From Hevea brasiliensis (taxonomy: Eukaryota > Streptophyta > Magnoliopsida > Malpighiales > Euphorbiaceae): a stretch of DNA of 64,000 nucleotides. A program made the translations under genes and the position numbers. Shown piece after piece: positions 1-12,040 of this stretch (within the stretch, counting starts at the first letter, position 1; every line of letters starts with the position of its first letter). Location of the stretch: NCBI RefSeq assembly GCF_030052815.1, contig NC_079496.1, forward strand, positions 42,743,593 through 42,807,592, given 5' to 3'. Below the pieces are notes generated by a model that did no database searches, was not told the origin of the DNA, and saw only the letters and a list, made by a program, of their open reading frames with translations.

Positions 1-900
1 AAGCCAAACTTGAGTGACATACCCACGGTGAGAGACTTCCTAAGTATTTCTGAAGAGTTGCACAGTTTGCCACCGTAAAGGAAGTCGAATTTGCTATTGA
101 GACAACTGCCGGATGACACCCATTTCCATTGCTCCTTATAGGATGGCACCTCATGAATTGAGGAGTTGAAAACTTCGATTGCAAGATTCTTTGGATAAGG
201 GGTTCATACGCCCCAGTGTGTCACCATGGGGAGCTCCAGTGCTGTTTGTAAAGAAGAAGGATGGGACTTTGAGGCTATGTATTGATTACCGGCAGTTGAA
301 TAAAGTGACTGTGAAGAACAAATATCCGTTGCCTAGAATTGATGATCTATTTGATCGATTGAAGGAAGCAGGAGTATTTTCTAAGATTGATCTCGCATCG
401 AGGTATCATCAGTTGAGGGTGAAGGATGCAGATGTGCCAAAGACTGCATTCAGGACCCGATATGGGCATTATGAGTTCCTAGTGATGCCCTTTGGCCTAA
501 CAAATGCACCAGCAGCATTCATGGACCTTATGAACCGTATCTTCCATCCATACTTAGATCGGTTCGTAGTGGTCTTTATTGATGATATTTTGGTGTATTC
601 CAAGACCAGGGAAGAACATGATGAGCATTTGAGGATTGTTCTGCAAACCCAGAAAGAAAAGAAGCTGTATGCTAAGTTGTCCAAATGTGACTTTTGGCTG
701 AATGAGATTGCATTCCTTGGACACATAGTGTCAACTGATGGGATTAGGTGGATCCCAAGAAAATAGAAGCAGTGATGGAATGGAAGCCTCCCAGAAACAC
801 AACTGAGGTCAGAAGCTTCTTGGGGCTAGCTGGGTATTACAGAAGATTTGTGAAGGGATTTTCCCTAATAGCTGCTCCAATGACCAAGTTGTTACACAAG
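1..900 (+). pseudogene. Ty3 reverse transcriptase of element A, frameshifted
   Basis: The longest open piece (179-766) carries the RT fingers motif [16 protein letters not shown], the [11 protein letters not shown] block and the catalytic FIDD motif (equivalent to YxDD) near 577-588. Positions 1-178 match the protease-RT linker but contain stops. A one-base shift near 745 ends the open frame just after the RT connection region; the thumb region follows in another frame, ending in a lysine- and leucine-rich stretch. A second shift near 905 leads into the RNase H frame. The enzyme would copy element RNA to DNA in cytoplasmic particles, but this copy cannot make it whole. Confidence 0.88.
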
Positions 901-901
901 A

Positions 902-2133
902 ATGTCGATTTGTTGGAATGACAAATGTCGCACCAGTTTTGAGAGGTTGAAGGCTATGTTGACAGAGGCACCGGTGTTAACACGGCCGGTGTCGAGAAAG
1001 GACTTTGTGGTCTACAGTGATGCCTCTCATAATGGGTTAGGGTGTGTATTGATGCAAGAGGGGAAGGTGGTCGCCTATGCCTCCAGGCAGTTGAGGCCAC
1101 ATGAACAGAACTACCCTACCCATGATCTAGAGCTTACAGCAATTATCTTCGCACTGAAGATATGGAGGCATTACTTGTATGGTGAAAAGTGTTACATTTA
1201 CACAGACCACAAGAGTCTAAAATATTTGCCAACTCAGAGGGAGCTCAACCTTAGACAGAGGCGATGGATTGAGTTCCTGAAGGATTATGATTGTGTAATT
1301 GACTACCATCCTGGGAAGGCAAATGTAGTTGCTGATGCTTTGAGCAGAAAATCCATAACAGCCTTGAGATCATTGAATGCCCGTCTATCTTTGGTTCGTG
1401 ATGGAGCTATCTTGGCTGAGTTGCAAGTGAGGCCAAACCTGCTACAACAGATTTTAGATGGGCAGAAGGTAGATGAGAAGCTAATGGCTATTATGAGCAA
1501 AATCCCAGAGGGAAAAGCAACTGACTATGAGGTGAAAGCAGATGGGTGTCTGTATTACAAAGGAAGACTGTGTGTACCAGATAATGGGGAATTGAAAGCC
1601 AGTATTCTAAAAGAGGCACACACCAGTGTATATGCTATGCACCCAGGAAGTACAAAGATGTATCATGACCTGAAGCTTCAGTATTGGTGGCCTGGTATGA
1701 AAAAGGACATAGCTGACTATGTGACTAAATGCTTGACATGTCAGCAAGTCAAGGCAGAACACCAAGTTCCATCAGGTTTGCTACAGCCTATACGCATACC
1801 TGAATGGAAATGGGATCGGGTCACCATGGATTTTGTAGTGGTCTACCTCTCACCCAGAAGAAACATGATGCAGCATGGGTGATAGTTGATAGATTGACAA
1901 AGTCAGCACACTTTCTGCCAGTTAGGACTGACTACTCACTAGAGAGGTTAGCAGAATTGTATATTAGTGAGATAGTTAGACTGCATGGAATTCCACTTTC
2001 CATCATATCTGATCGAGACCCAAGGTTTACATCGAGATTTTGGAAGAAGTTACATGAGTCCTTGGGTACACAACTCCATTTCAGCACAGCTTTCCATACT
2101 CAGACGGATGGGCAATCAGAAAGAGTAATCCAG
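902..2133 (+). pseudogene. RNase H and integrase N-terminus/core of element A
   Basis: 902-1370 encodes a Ty3 RNase H: the YSDAS motif with the first Asp, the central DLEL Glu, the TDHKSL Asp and the ADALSR Asp are all present. From about 1600 comes the integrase zinc-binding region (a His pair, then CLTCQQ with its Cys pair), then the catalytic core with Asp in MDF, Asp in SDRD and Glu in SERV. A frameshift near 1845 separates the zinc-binding and core frames. The core exon stops being open at a GT at 2134, described separately as an intron. RNase H removes the RNA template strand; integrase inserts the cDNA into the chromosome. Confidence 0.85.
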
Positions 2134-2208
2134 GTAAACAATTGAAACCCATGAAATTGATATAAATATAGAACTGAAATGATAATAATAACATGAAATA
2201 TTTGTCAG
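2134..2208 (+). other. Candidate 75-nt spliceosomal intron in the integrase gene
   Basis: The integrase frame ends at codon CAG (2131-2133) and resumes at GTC (2209-2211). The sequence between starts GTAAAC, ends TTTGTCAG, is AT-rich, contains stop codons (first in-frame TGA at 2143-2145) and has an ATAATAACAT run about 15 nt before the AG that could serve as branch site. Removing 2134-2208 gives a phase-0 in-frame join inside conserved integrase sequence. The second copy (element C) keeps the same 3' half and the same acceptor (8092-8159). This is structure-based inference; no transcript is available. Confidence 0.65.
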
Positions 2209-3033
2209 GTCCTTGAGGATATGCTGAGGAGTTGTGTCATTGAGTTTGAGGGAAGTTGGGATAGATACCTCCCACTGGCAGAGTTTGCATACAACAATAG
2301 CTACCAAGCTAGCATTCAAATGGCCCCATATGAAGCACTATATGGGAGAAAATGTAGAACTCCAGTGTGCTGGACTGAATTGGGCGAAGATAAGCTGGTA
2401 GGGCCAGACCTGGTGAAACAGACTGAGGAGAAAGTGAAACTAATCAAAGCAAATCTGAAGGTTGCCTCAGACAGACAGAAATCTTATGCCGACCTGAAGA
2501 GAAAAGAAATAGAATATGTGGTTGGCGATAAGGTGTTCCTCAAGGTGTCACCATGGAAGAAAGTATTGAGGTTTGGAAGGAAAGGTAAGTTAAGCCCTAG
2601 GTTCATTGGCCCATATGAAGTTATTGAACGTGTGGGTCCAGTGGCCTATAGGCTAGCTTTACCACTAGAGCTGGACAAGATCCACAATGTGTTCCACGTG
2701 TCCATGCTCATAAGATACCGCTCAGATCCTTCGCATGTCATCTCCAGAGATGAAATTGAAATAAAGCCGGATTTGACATATGAAGAAGAACCTCTACGGA
2801 TCCTAGCTCGGGAAGTGAAAGAGTTGAGGAACAAACAGATTCCATTGGTGAAAGTGCTTTGGAGGCACCACAACACCGAGGAGGCAACTTGGGAAAGTGA
2901 AGAAACGATGAGGCAACAGTTCCCTCAACTGTTTGCATCAGGTAAATTTCGAGGACGAAATTTACCTGATGCAGAGGGGAAGAGTTGTAACACCCTCCCG
3001 GTAACCACTCCGTACATCCTACTGTTTCGGTGA
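2209..3033 (+). CDS. Integrase C-terminal region and chromodomain of element A
   Basis: This second integrase exon is open throughout. It holds the rest of the integrase (AEFAYNN and PYEALYGRKCRTP blocks), the GPY/F-type region (KLSPRFIGPYEV, about 2587-2625), the NVFHVSML block and then a chromodomain (about 2776-2934) ending in EEATWESEE, a typical chromatin-reader aromatic/acidic end. In chromoviruses the chromodomain guides integration to heterochromatin. The open frame runs 48 nt into the 3' LTR, whereas the element C copy stops before its polypurine tract at 19129-19131. The ATG at 2221 is internal, not a true start. Confidence 0.85.
   Translation, partial: VLEDMLRSCVIEFEGSWDRYLPLAEFAYNNSYQASIQMAPYEALYGRKCRTPVCWTELGEDKLVGPDLVKQTEEKVKLIKANLKVASDRQKSYADLKRKEIEYVVGDKVFLKVSPWKKVLRFGRKGKLSPRFIGPYEVIERVGPVAYRLALPLELDKIHNVFHVSMLIRYRSDPSHVISRDEIEIKPDLTYEEEPLRILAREVKELRNKQIPLVKVLWRHHNTEEATWESEETMRQQFPQLFASGKFRGRNLPDAEGKSCNTLPVTTPYILLFR
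2935..2972 (+). repeat. Perfect 17-bp palindrome before the polypurine tract
   Basis: GCATCAGGTAAATTTCG (2935-2951) is followed by four bases and then by its exact reverse complement (2956-2972). In element C only the inner nine bases of the right arm pair, so the long palindrome is particular to A. Confidence 0.9.
2972..2985 (+). other. Polypurine tract of element A
   Basis: The purine run CAGAGGGGAAGAGT lies directly before the LTR start TGTAACACCC and is the expected primer site for plus-strand DNA synthesis. Element C has the equivalent run at 19131-19142. Confidence 0.75.
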
Positions 3034-4027
3034 CCGGTGTCGGTCCGGACAGCTAGAACGTCCGGAAAAATATTTAAACTAAAGTCAGGAACCATAATTA
3101 ACTCAAATATTAATAAGAAACACTTAGTAAAAAATTTTAGAAATAAAATACAACCAAGCAAAACGAGCCGGTGCCCAAGCGATGGGTAACCGGAGGGAAG
3201 TTGCGGTTCTCGCAACGAGGAGCCCTATACTCGGGGGGAAAATTATAAAATAATTTTTGGGACTCCAGAGAAGGGTAATTGAGGTTCCCATGGCATTAGA
3301 ATGCCAAGAAAATACCTAGAAAAATTTTTCAATCGGTACAGACGATTTTGACCCGTTAAGCCAAACGGAGGGCATTTTGGTCATTTCGCCTTCCAAGGTG
3401 ATTTTTGGCCGACTTGTCCAGTTGAGTAAATAATTAATATAACGTAAAATATGAATAAACATTACTAGAAATTAAATTGAAAATGAGTAGTGGAGGAAAG
3501 AAAAGAAAATGAGGAAAAAAGGTATTTATGACATCATGGTGATGTCATTAAGAAAACAATGACCAATCAAAATTAAACTATTATTTGACTAACTATTAAA
3601 AGAGATAAGAGAAGACCAAATTGGAAAAAATTGCAGTAGTCATCCTCCCCAAAACAAACCAGCCGAAACACACTAGAACCCTCCTCCATTGATGTTCACT
3701 TCAAACCTTCAATTCCCTCCTTCATTTCACCCTAAAACCCTAGTTTCCTTTCACTAAAATTTGTCCTAGCACCTTGCATAATCTTTTGGCAGCCAAGAAG
3801 AAGAAAGAAAGTGAAGCTTTCTCAAGCTTGGATTGGCATACAACAAGGTTAGTGCATATATACACTTAAAACTTTTAATTTCTATGTTAAGGACTTGAAA
3901 CCAACAAGTATTTGTGAATGAAATGAACCAAACTCATGTGTATGTCTAATATAGAATTCGGCAGCCCTATTGAAGGTATAGGAATAAGTGTTTTGTTGGT
4001 CTTAAAGTGGACTAAAAATGATGTTGA

Positions 4028-4083
<56 letters not shown>

Positions 4084-6133
4084 ATGAATTGGTATGCTAA
4101 CTAAGGCACCTTGTAGAAATTATATTGTGAAGCTAGGGTTTTGGGAAGTAAAAATTAGCTTGGCTTATGAAACTGTTAAAGCACATCCTAATGGTCAATT
4201 AGTGACCATTTGAAGGAATTTGACCTTAATTGGGACTGGAATGAAGCATGGCAAAGGGAAGGTGTGTGCTGCCTAGAGGGTGCAGAATGGTGACTGAAAA
4301 TTCAGTCCAATTACATAGCCATAACTTTGGCTGTGTTAGTCCAATTGGTGTTTGGCCAATTGGACATGAAACTAGATTTATAATGGCACATTTTTGCTGA
4401 AGAAACCATGCCCAAAGGACCAAAGCAAGAGGACCAAAACTTGGCCCCAATCCGGAACCCTGAAACTGATTCTGCAGAATTGGCCAAATGAATAGTAACT
4501 GTTCATTTGGCCATAACTCACTGTAGATTTGGTCAATTGACCTGAAATATTTACAGCAACAAGTTAAGACATAGACAAACAACTTTCATGAAGGAACCTA
4601 CCCCAAATTATGGCCAGAACCCTTCCAACCAAGTGACTCTAGTTACTGTTCATGCACTGTAGATATGGTAATTTTCTGCAGAATGCACATTCGGCCAGCT
4701 TGGGTCTTTGGACCATATCTAGAGCTACAAAACTCCAAATGGAGTGATTCTAAAAAGGAAATTCAACTAGACAAAATAAGGAACAACTTTCATGTTTTAC
4801 ATTTCTTCAAATTCCTACAGTAACAGTGTCCAATGGAACAGTGAAGTTGACTTACCAAAACTGAAAATTCTGCTTGTGTTGAGTTACACTTTGGAATGGT
4901 ATTAACACTTAATGCCAACAAGTTTTAAACACCAAATGTGGTGTGTTGGGAGTGCCAAAGTCAATGTACACATTTTTATTCTAAAAGTCAACATTTTTGT
5001 TGACCAATGATGAATAGTGACACCAAAAATTTGAAATTCACAAATTGAAGAATTTAAAAGTTTCAAATGCCCTAGTATACCTAACAAGATTGGTTTGGAT
5101 AGTTTGGCATGCCAATAGGGTTCGATTAGCGATCGCACATGGCAAAAATGTCATTCGTGATTTCATGGCTTTTAGCCATTCGACTTTGCATTGAGACTTG
5201 GCCTTGTGCACGAGATTATTCTGACTTGGTAGCGTTACATTTGCCTGCCGGGTGATGCATATGCGACCGATGGTGTGACGGCGGAGGTACTAGATACCCA
5301 GTGCGGTTACCGTTATCCATCCGATCGTCTAGTGTAGGTTACTTGGGCAACCAAATGAATGAAAATGAGCAATGTAGAAGAAATAAATGAATGGATATAC
5401 AAATACATGACAAACAAAACATGTACATGCAATACATATTTATATCTGTTATTTCTTGTTATTTTATTATTGCACCACTAAGCATTATTGCTTAGCGCGT
5501 TGCTTTTGCCACCCGTAGGTACTGGAGATCCTGATCGTGAGCCCAGTAGACCACAGACTGGGTGAGTCCATCCTGCAGTTCTGCGCAGTGTCCGTGTCAC
5601 CTCACTACCTGCAGTGCATTGGTAGGGCACTAGGTGTCATTTTGTCATATTTATATTTTGTAGCAGATTTTTACTTTTTCATATGTATTTGAACTCATGT
5701 AATATATTTTGATGTCCATGTAAATAATGAAAGTTATGACTATGAATGCAAAATTTGAGCATGTATTTATCGCTTGTATATGAGAAATGGATGTTTGTGA
5801 AATGAAAAGATTATTGAGAATTTGCTATTGAGAAATATTGTTGAGATTTTGGATATTGGAGTTTGAGATGATGGAATAAAAATATTGGAAGTGTTTTTAA
5901 CAGTTTCCGAAGAACGGTTTTCTCCATTTTTAGCCGGTACTCTGCCGGATTTTCTTTGAAATTTTCGGAACCTTAAATGAATGATACTTTTGATAAATGG
6001 TTTTAAATAAATTATATTTCATAAATTATATGCAAAAGCATGATATAAATTAATTGAGGAATATTAGAGTGTGCCGGTACACCGTGTGGCATTACTTACT
6101 CGGGTATACTGTACACGGGTAAGGGGTGTCACA
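2986..6133 (+). repeat. 3' LTR of element A (3,148 bp)
   Basis: It starts TGTAACACCC after the polypurine tract and ends GGGGTGTCACA. The same sequence, with similar ends and length, recurs at 19143-22390 behind the same coding sequence, which fixes both borders. It contains a (TA)n run and three degenerate modules beginning CCATAACT/CCATATCT between 4310 and 4850. No gene is seen in it. The bases after its end (AAAAC) could be half of a 5-bp target duplication; the other end is outside the window. Confidence 0.9.
4030..4081. repeat. (TA)n microsatellite
   Basis: About 26 uninterrupted TA dinucleotides lie within the LTR of element A. They are absent from the matching place in element C. Confidence 0.98.
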
Positions 6134-6960
6134 AAAACATACCAACCCTAAAACCCTATCGAATGTGACATATTAATGACACTAAAACCTAATTTACCTA
6201 GAACGCATCGAGGGTCGGTATATTAGGTGATTAAGCAAATAATAGCTTTCAGTGAATTATTTATCAAACATTATCGATAGAGACAGTTTAATTTAGTACT
6301 GAAACACTTCAAATTGTGTTTCTCAGTTAGCAAAGACTCAGGAAAAGGGAAGGAAATACTGAGTCCAGACTAGGAGACAGTTATCAGAGGTTTGTGCACA
6401 ACTAGTTTTTAACTGATTTTGTTATGAATATTTCATATGATTAAATGACATATTTTTCTTATGTATTATGTTTAACAAGCATTGGATTTAATTCAACGAT
6501 TATTGAAATTGTTATAGTATGTATGAATTTAGCTTTGTGAAATGGTATTTTCACAAGTATTAAGCATTGTTATGGATTGGATAAATTATGTTTTGGAAAA
6601 TTTTGATAGAACATGTTTTGAATTGTGATGGTAATTTTCATGGAAAAATGCAAATTTATGATTTTAATTATGATGAGCATAAAAATTATTGGATATTGGA
6701 ATCGAATTTGAATCGAATTATATTGTGATTTATGCTCACTAAAAGGATTGTGATATTGTTTTATATCTCACTATAGATGCTTGACTAGGTTATTACCCGT
6801 CTCTCTCATTTGTTGAGAAGACAATGGAGTTAGTTGTGTTTTGATTACCATGGTACGTGCACAGGCTTAGATTTTCCTCTGATTTGAGGTTAGATCTAAG
6901 TTTATTTTATCGTTATGGCCCTTGCGGAAGATTCATTATTGTGATGGTACTGTGCGCGAT

Positions 6961-7029
6961 GATTCGACCTCCCCGACCATAGGGAGTTAGAATCTGATTC
7001 GACCTCCCCGACCATAGGGAGTTAGAATC
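6961..7029. repeat. Two-copy 35-bp tandem repeat
   Basis: The unit beginning GATTCGACCTCCCCGACCAT occurs at 6961 and again at 6996, nearly identical, inside LTR element B. Confidence 0.95.
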
Positions 7030-7082
7030 ACATCGAAGATGGCCCTATCAGATTAGTCTTGCATAGTTAGTGAGATAAAGAA

Positions 7083-7206
7083 TGATTTGTGAGATACAGC
7101 ATGGTTTTTGAGCTACAGCATGGTTTTTGAGATACAACATGGTTTTGAGATAAAGATCAATTTTTGAGATACATAATGATTTTTGAGATACAGAATGGCT
7201 TTTGAA
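7083..7206. repeat. Degenerate ~20-bp minisatellite
   Basis: About six units resembling GAGATACAGCATGGTTTTT follow one another with small changes in LTR element B. Confidence 0.85.
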
Positions 7207-8091
7207 TGGTAAAGAATTGTGATTTCAATTATGGTTTATGTATAATTGATTTTTTTGGAATTACTTAAATGGTTAGTCATGATTTGATAAATTGAATTTT
7301 GTGATCAAAGTCATTTATACAAATGATTTACATTATTGGCAACGAATATTTTGAGTTTTGGAATTTGATGAGTATTCAGATTCCTAAATTATTTACTGTA
7401 AATTTTGTCAATGTATATTGTACTATGTTTTAAATTATAGTTGTGCACCATTGAGTTCACCACTCAGCAATAGCTTTGTATGCTGTCGCAGGTAAAAAGA
7501 GCATAGAGCAGTGAATAAGTTTCTTTAAAAACACTTTTAGACCAGCTCCAGGTATATTATAGGTATACCCATGTACATAGGTCTGATGTATGCATGTAAT
7601 AATATGTATGTAAATTATTTGAGCAGTTGTAAATTAAAATTGTACATTGAAGTTGTAAAGTGAATTATGAGTTATTTTGACTTGTAAAATTTGTATTATA
7701 TTTCTTTTATCTCATCCTTTGCAAATACTGAAAAATTGTTGTGGATTGAGTTGAGAAAAATATTGTGTTGAATTTTGTTGGAGTTGAGATTTGGAAAAAA
7801 TATTGAAGTGCTTTTTACAGGTTTTCTGAAGAACTGTTTTATCCAAAATACAGATGGCACTCTGCCAAAATTTTTACAGAAATTCTAAATAATTCAAATG
7901 TGTTAGTTCTACCACTTCAGTTCAAAAAGGTTTTTAACACCTGTAAATAGTGCTCACCACTATAAAAGAAGTAAGAAAAGTTTTTAAAATCCCTTGTAGT
8001 ATATTTAATGGGTTATCAGTAGACGGAGTTGGTAATTCATTAGGTACACTACGGGATCATGTTATGCCTTACAGAGGGGTAGGGTGTGACA

Positions 8092-8417
8092 ATTGAAACC
8101 AATGGAATTGATACAAATATTGAGTTAAAATGATAATAATAACATGAAATATATGCCAGGTCCTTGAGGATATGTTGAGGGGTTGTGTCATTGAATTTGA
8201 GGGAAGTTGGGATAGATACCTCCTACTGGCAGAATTTGCATACAACAATATCTACCAAGCTAGCATCTAAGTGGCCCCGTATGAAGCACTGCATGGGAGG
8301 AAATGTAGAACTCCAGTGTGTTGGACTGAATTGGGCGAAGACAAACTGGTAGGCCCAGACTTGGTGAAACAGACTGAGGAGAAAGTAAAACTAATCAAAG
8401 CCAATCTGAAGGTTGCC
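8092..8417 (+). pseudogene. Element C integrase, left fragment (split by D)
   Basis: 8092-8159 matches the 3' half of the intron described in A, with a conserved acceptor (GCCAG). 8160-8417 encodes the next part of integrase, colinear with 2209-2470 in A. An in-frame TAA replaces a CAA Gln codon near 8270. The fragment stops at 8417 in GGTTGCC, the target site of element D; the gene resumes at 18628. Left of 8092 the element is interrupted by LTR B. Confidence 0.88.
8413..8417. repeat. Target site duplication TTGCC (left copy) of element D
   Basis: TTGCC directly precedes the D LTR start TGTCACACCC and is repeated exactly after the other D LTR at 18623-18627. The two flanks together rebuild the integrase reading line of element C, confirming insertion there. 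Confidence 0.95.
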
Positions 8418-11092
8418 TGTCACACCCTACCCCTCTGTAAGGCATAACATGATCCCGTAGTATACCTAATGAATTACCAACTCCGTCTACTGATAACCCA
8501 TTAAATACACTACAAGGGATTTTAAAAACTTTTCTTACTTCTTTTACAGTGGTGAGCACTATTTACAAGTATTAAAAACTTTTGTGAACTGAAGTGATAG
8601 AACCAATACATTTGAATTATTTGGAATTTCTGTAAAAATTTTGGCAGAGTGCCATCTGTGTTTTGGATAAAACAGTTCTTCAGAAAACCTGTAAAAAGCA
8701 CTTCAATAGATTTCCAAATCTCAACTCCAATATTTTTCTCAACACAACACATTACTCAACTCAAATCCACAGTGATTTTTCAAAGACTGAGATAAAAGAG
8801 ATATAATACAATTTTTACAAGCCAAAATAACTCATAATTATTTTACAGCTTCAATGTACAATTTTTATTTACAATTGCTCAAAACCAACAACAATATGTA
8901 CATACAGTGGACATACATTACATTACAAAATACAAAATATTGGTATACTCATTATACCCGGTAGTTGTGCACAAACCTCTGATAATTGTCTCCTGGTCTG
9001 GACTCAGTGTTTCCTTCCCTTTTCCTGAGTCTTTGGTACTTGAGAAACACAATTTGAAGTGTTTCAGTACTAAATTAAACTGTCTCTAACGATAATGTTC
9101 GATAATTAATTCATTGAAGGCTATTATTTGCTCAATCACCTAATATACCGACCCTCGATGCGTTTTAGGTAAATTAGGTTTTAGTGTCATTAATATGTCA
9201 CATTCGATAGGGTTTTAGGGTTGGTACGTTTTACCAAACTCATTTCCTTGTTTAGTGCATTTTAATGCAACTTGTTGGATTCCGGGATACTAGTTTGACC
9301 TAGCCGGACGACCTAGTTCCCTCAATTTTTGGGTTTTGGTGAAAACTACAAACTTGTAGATCTATGTCTTATGGAACGCGGGGCAAAATTTTAGGTCAAT
9401 CCGAGTTATGTAGACCAAGTTATGGTCATTTTACTGTTGCTGGTCAAATGGCATCAAATTTGGTCATTTTAGGTCAATTTGGTCAACTTTGGTTCGGCCA
9501 GTTTTTGGACCCGAACTTGTGCAAGCTGTTTGACTTGCTTATGGTCATTTCTGGGCTTTGGTGTCTTCATAAGACTTGTAGGTATGGGTCTTAGCTATTC
9601 ATGGTTAAAATTTCAGGTCAATTGGACCTGTTTTGAGTGAGTTATGGCCTAAACACTAACTGCTGCCCAATTGGTCAGTTTTCAGGTTTCAATTGCACTT
9701 AATCCAAATTGGTCATTTTCTTATGTCACCTTGCAAGCAGAATTTTGGTATGCTTTCTCAATGAAAGTTGGCACATTTTGTGCCTAGTTTCACCTCCAAT
9801 TGGTCTCATACCAATTGAGATCACACATTTGAAGTTATAGGCTAAAATGCATACTGCCTTAATCACATTGCTTAAACATACATCAATTACACCCTTACCT
9901 TACTATATGTTCACTTCCCTTACCAATTCTGTTTTGGTATATTACCAAAACCATATTCCACTTTACATTAACATCACTTTGGGCAGATTACAAACATCCT
10001 TTATACACTAATTAACACTCACATTTACAAGGTCTAAGTACAATCACATATACACCTAACATTACAAATTCTTACATACACTTTACACAATCACTCTATA
10101 TACATATCCATCAATCCTCAATGTCAATATTCTACCAATACCTTCATGAACACATACATTTATCCAAGAGCTCCAAGGCTGCCGAAAATGTTTCTCAATA
10201 CCAAAGTATCATACAATTCATCAATTTCCATCCCAAGTGCAAAATTCACCATATACATATGGAATAATTTACTAGGACATTAAATCACCATAACCAACAT
10301 AATTTCTCATCAAATATATGCACAAATATTTCATCAAATACATAACTCCATGGCTGTCCAAAATGGACATCTCAATAACTCTTCAAACTTGAAAATTTTC
10401 TTCACAAAACCAACACCCATAACATGAAGACAAAGTTTAACAAAGCAATCTTCCAAAATACAAACTTACCTTATGGTTGGAACTTGCAAAACCTTCATTA
10501 AACTTCTTGATTTTGGTATCAAGCTCTTCCTTATGATGTGCAGACAATCTTTAATGAAGCTATCTAAGTGATTGGAGTTGAAATGGAGGAGTGCATGAAG
10601 CTTGAAGAGAACCGGCCATGGAGGTTTTGGGAGCTTTTCCTTCACGGCAATGGAGGTTTCTAATGTTGAAGATGATATTTTAGTGGAGCAATCTGCCCAC
10701 TTATGCTTATTTTTAATTCATTTTATAATTCTTAGTGGTCCACTTACTTACTTTAAATCATATAATATGTTTAATTTCCACTTATTCCACATTAAACTCT
10801 TAATTTTTGTTATTTACTTTAGGTACCACCAAATTAATTTCTCATTTTATTTTCTAAGTGTAATATTATTTATTTTTAATGGAAATTTAGGTCAAAAGAC
10901 AATTCGGGATGTCAAATGACCATAATGCCTCTGTTCGGGTTGCATTCCCGATTTTTCGGTAACACCGGGTTTTATCTGTTTTTCGATTTCTCACTTTTCT
11001 TTGTACTAATTATTTAATTTTTCTTTGATCTTTCTAATGAGATTTATTCTTCAATAAGGGTCTATTTAAGTCCTAAAAATATTTTCCAGTGT

Positions 11093-12040
11093 ATGAAGGA
11101 TCAACTACTATTGTGCGCACAGTGGGAGGGGACACAAGAGATTTTCCGATCTCAATTGGATTACACCAAGGATCAGCCATAAGCCCTTACCTTTTTACAT
11201 TAGTTTTAGATGAACTGACGAAACATATACAAGAGAGTATTCCTTGGTGCATGATGTTTGCGGATGATATTGTTCTGATAGATGAGACACGAGAAGGAGT
11301 TAATAGGAAGCTAGAACTTTGGAGAAGTACTCTAGAGTCAAAGGGTTTTAAGTTAAGTAGAACGAAGACAGAATACATGCATTGCAAGTTCAGTGAAGGC
11401 CAAACTGGTGATAGGGAAGGAGTTAGTTTGAATGGAGTGGCACTGTCCCAAAGTAATCACTTTAAATATCTAGGCTCAGTCCTTCAAGTAGATGGGGGAT
11501 GTGAGGAGGATGTTAGTCATAGGATTAAAGCCGGATGGTTGAAGTGGAGACGTGCCACGGGAGTTTTATGTGATCGTAAGATTCCCAATAAATTAAAAGG
11601 AAAATTTTCTTTGTCTGACCATACGAAGGCTATGCTATATGGTAGTGAGTGTTGGGCCTTTGAAAGAGTCGTATGCATCTAAGATAAGAGTTGCAGAGAT
11701 GAGAATGTTAAGGTGGATGAGTGGCCATACTAGACTAGATAAAGTCCGTAATGAAAGTATTAGAGAAAAGGTAGGAGTGGTGCCAATTGAAGATAAGTTG
11801 AGAGAAGGGAGATTGAGGTGGTTTGGTCATGTGAAGCGTAGACATACGGAGGCTCCAGTTAGACAAGTAGAGCACATTAGGCTAGAGGATAGAAAGAAAA
11901 AAAGGGGTAGACCTAAATTGACTTGGAGGAGAGTAGTACAGCATGACTTAGAAGCATTACACATTTCTGAGGATTTAACCCAAAATCGTTCAGAGTGGAA
12001 AAAGCGAATCCATATAGCCGACCCCAAATTTTTGGGATAA
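11093..12040 (+). pseudogene. LINE reverse transcriptase, C-terminal part, frameshifted
   Basis: The first open piece (to 11682) carries the RT block GLHQGSAISPYLF and the catalytic FADD motif (about 11262-11273), followed by the RT thumb. A frameshift near 11665 shifts reading to a second frame (to 12040) holding MLRWMSGHTRLDK, RLRWFGHVKRR and RGRPKLTWRR, the conserved region after RT in this LINE group. The N-terminal endonuclease and RT fingers are missing, so the piece is dead. The enzyme normally primes reverse transcription at a nicked chromosomal target. Confidence 0.85.

Larger units (their letters stand above)
1..6133 (+). mobile_element. Element A: 3' portion of a Tekay/Del-like Ty3 chromovirus with 3' LTR
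   Basis: The order seen is a degraded protease-RT linker, RT, RNase H, integrase, chromodomain, polypurine tract and 3' LTR, which is the Ty3 (integrase-last) order. The chromodomain at the C-terminus places it with plant chromoviruses, most like Tekay/Del (lineage is inference). The 5' LTR, gag and most of the protease lie left of the window. The element ends exactly where the sequence changes to an L-family LTR (element B), so A inserted into B. The reading frame is broken several times, so this copy is not autonomous. Confidence 0.9.
6134..8091 (+). repeat. Element B: 3' part of an L-family LTR
   Basis: The sequence from AAAACATACC matches the middle to end of the L-family LTRs (compare 23980-25868 on + and 8418-9230 and 14899-16500 in reverse) and ends GGGTAGGGTGTGACA, the family terminus. 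Its 5' part is missing because element A sits there. To the right it abuts the integrase intron of element C at 8092, so the L-family LTR (solo LTR or full element, undecided) inserted into that intron. It holds two short tandem repeats. No gene is seen. Confidence 0.85.
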
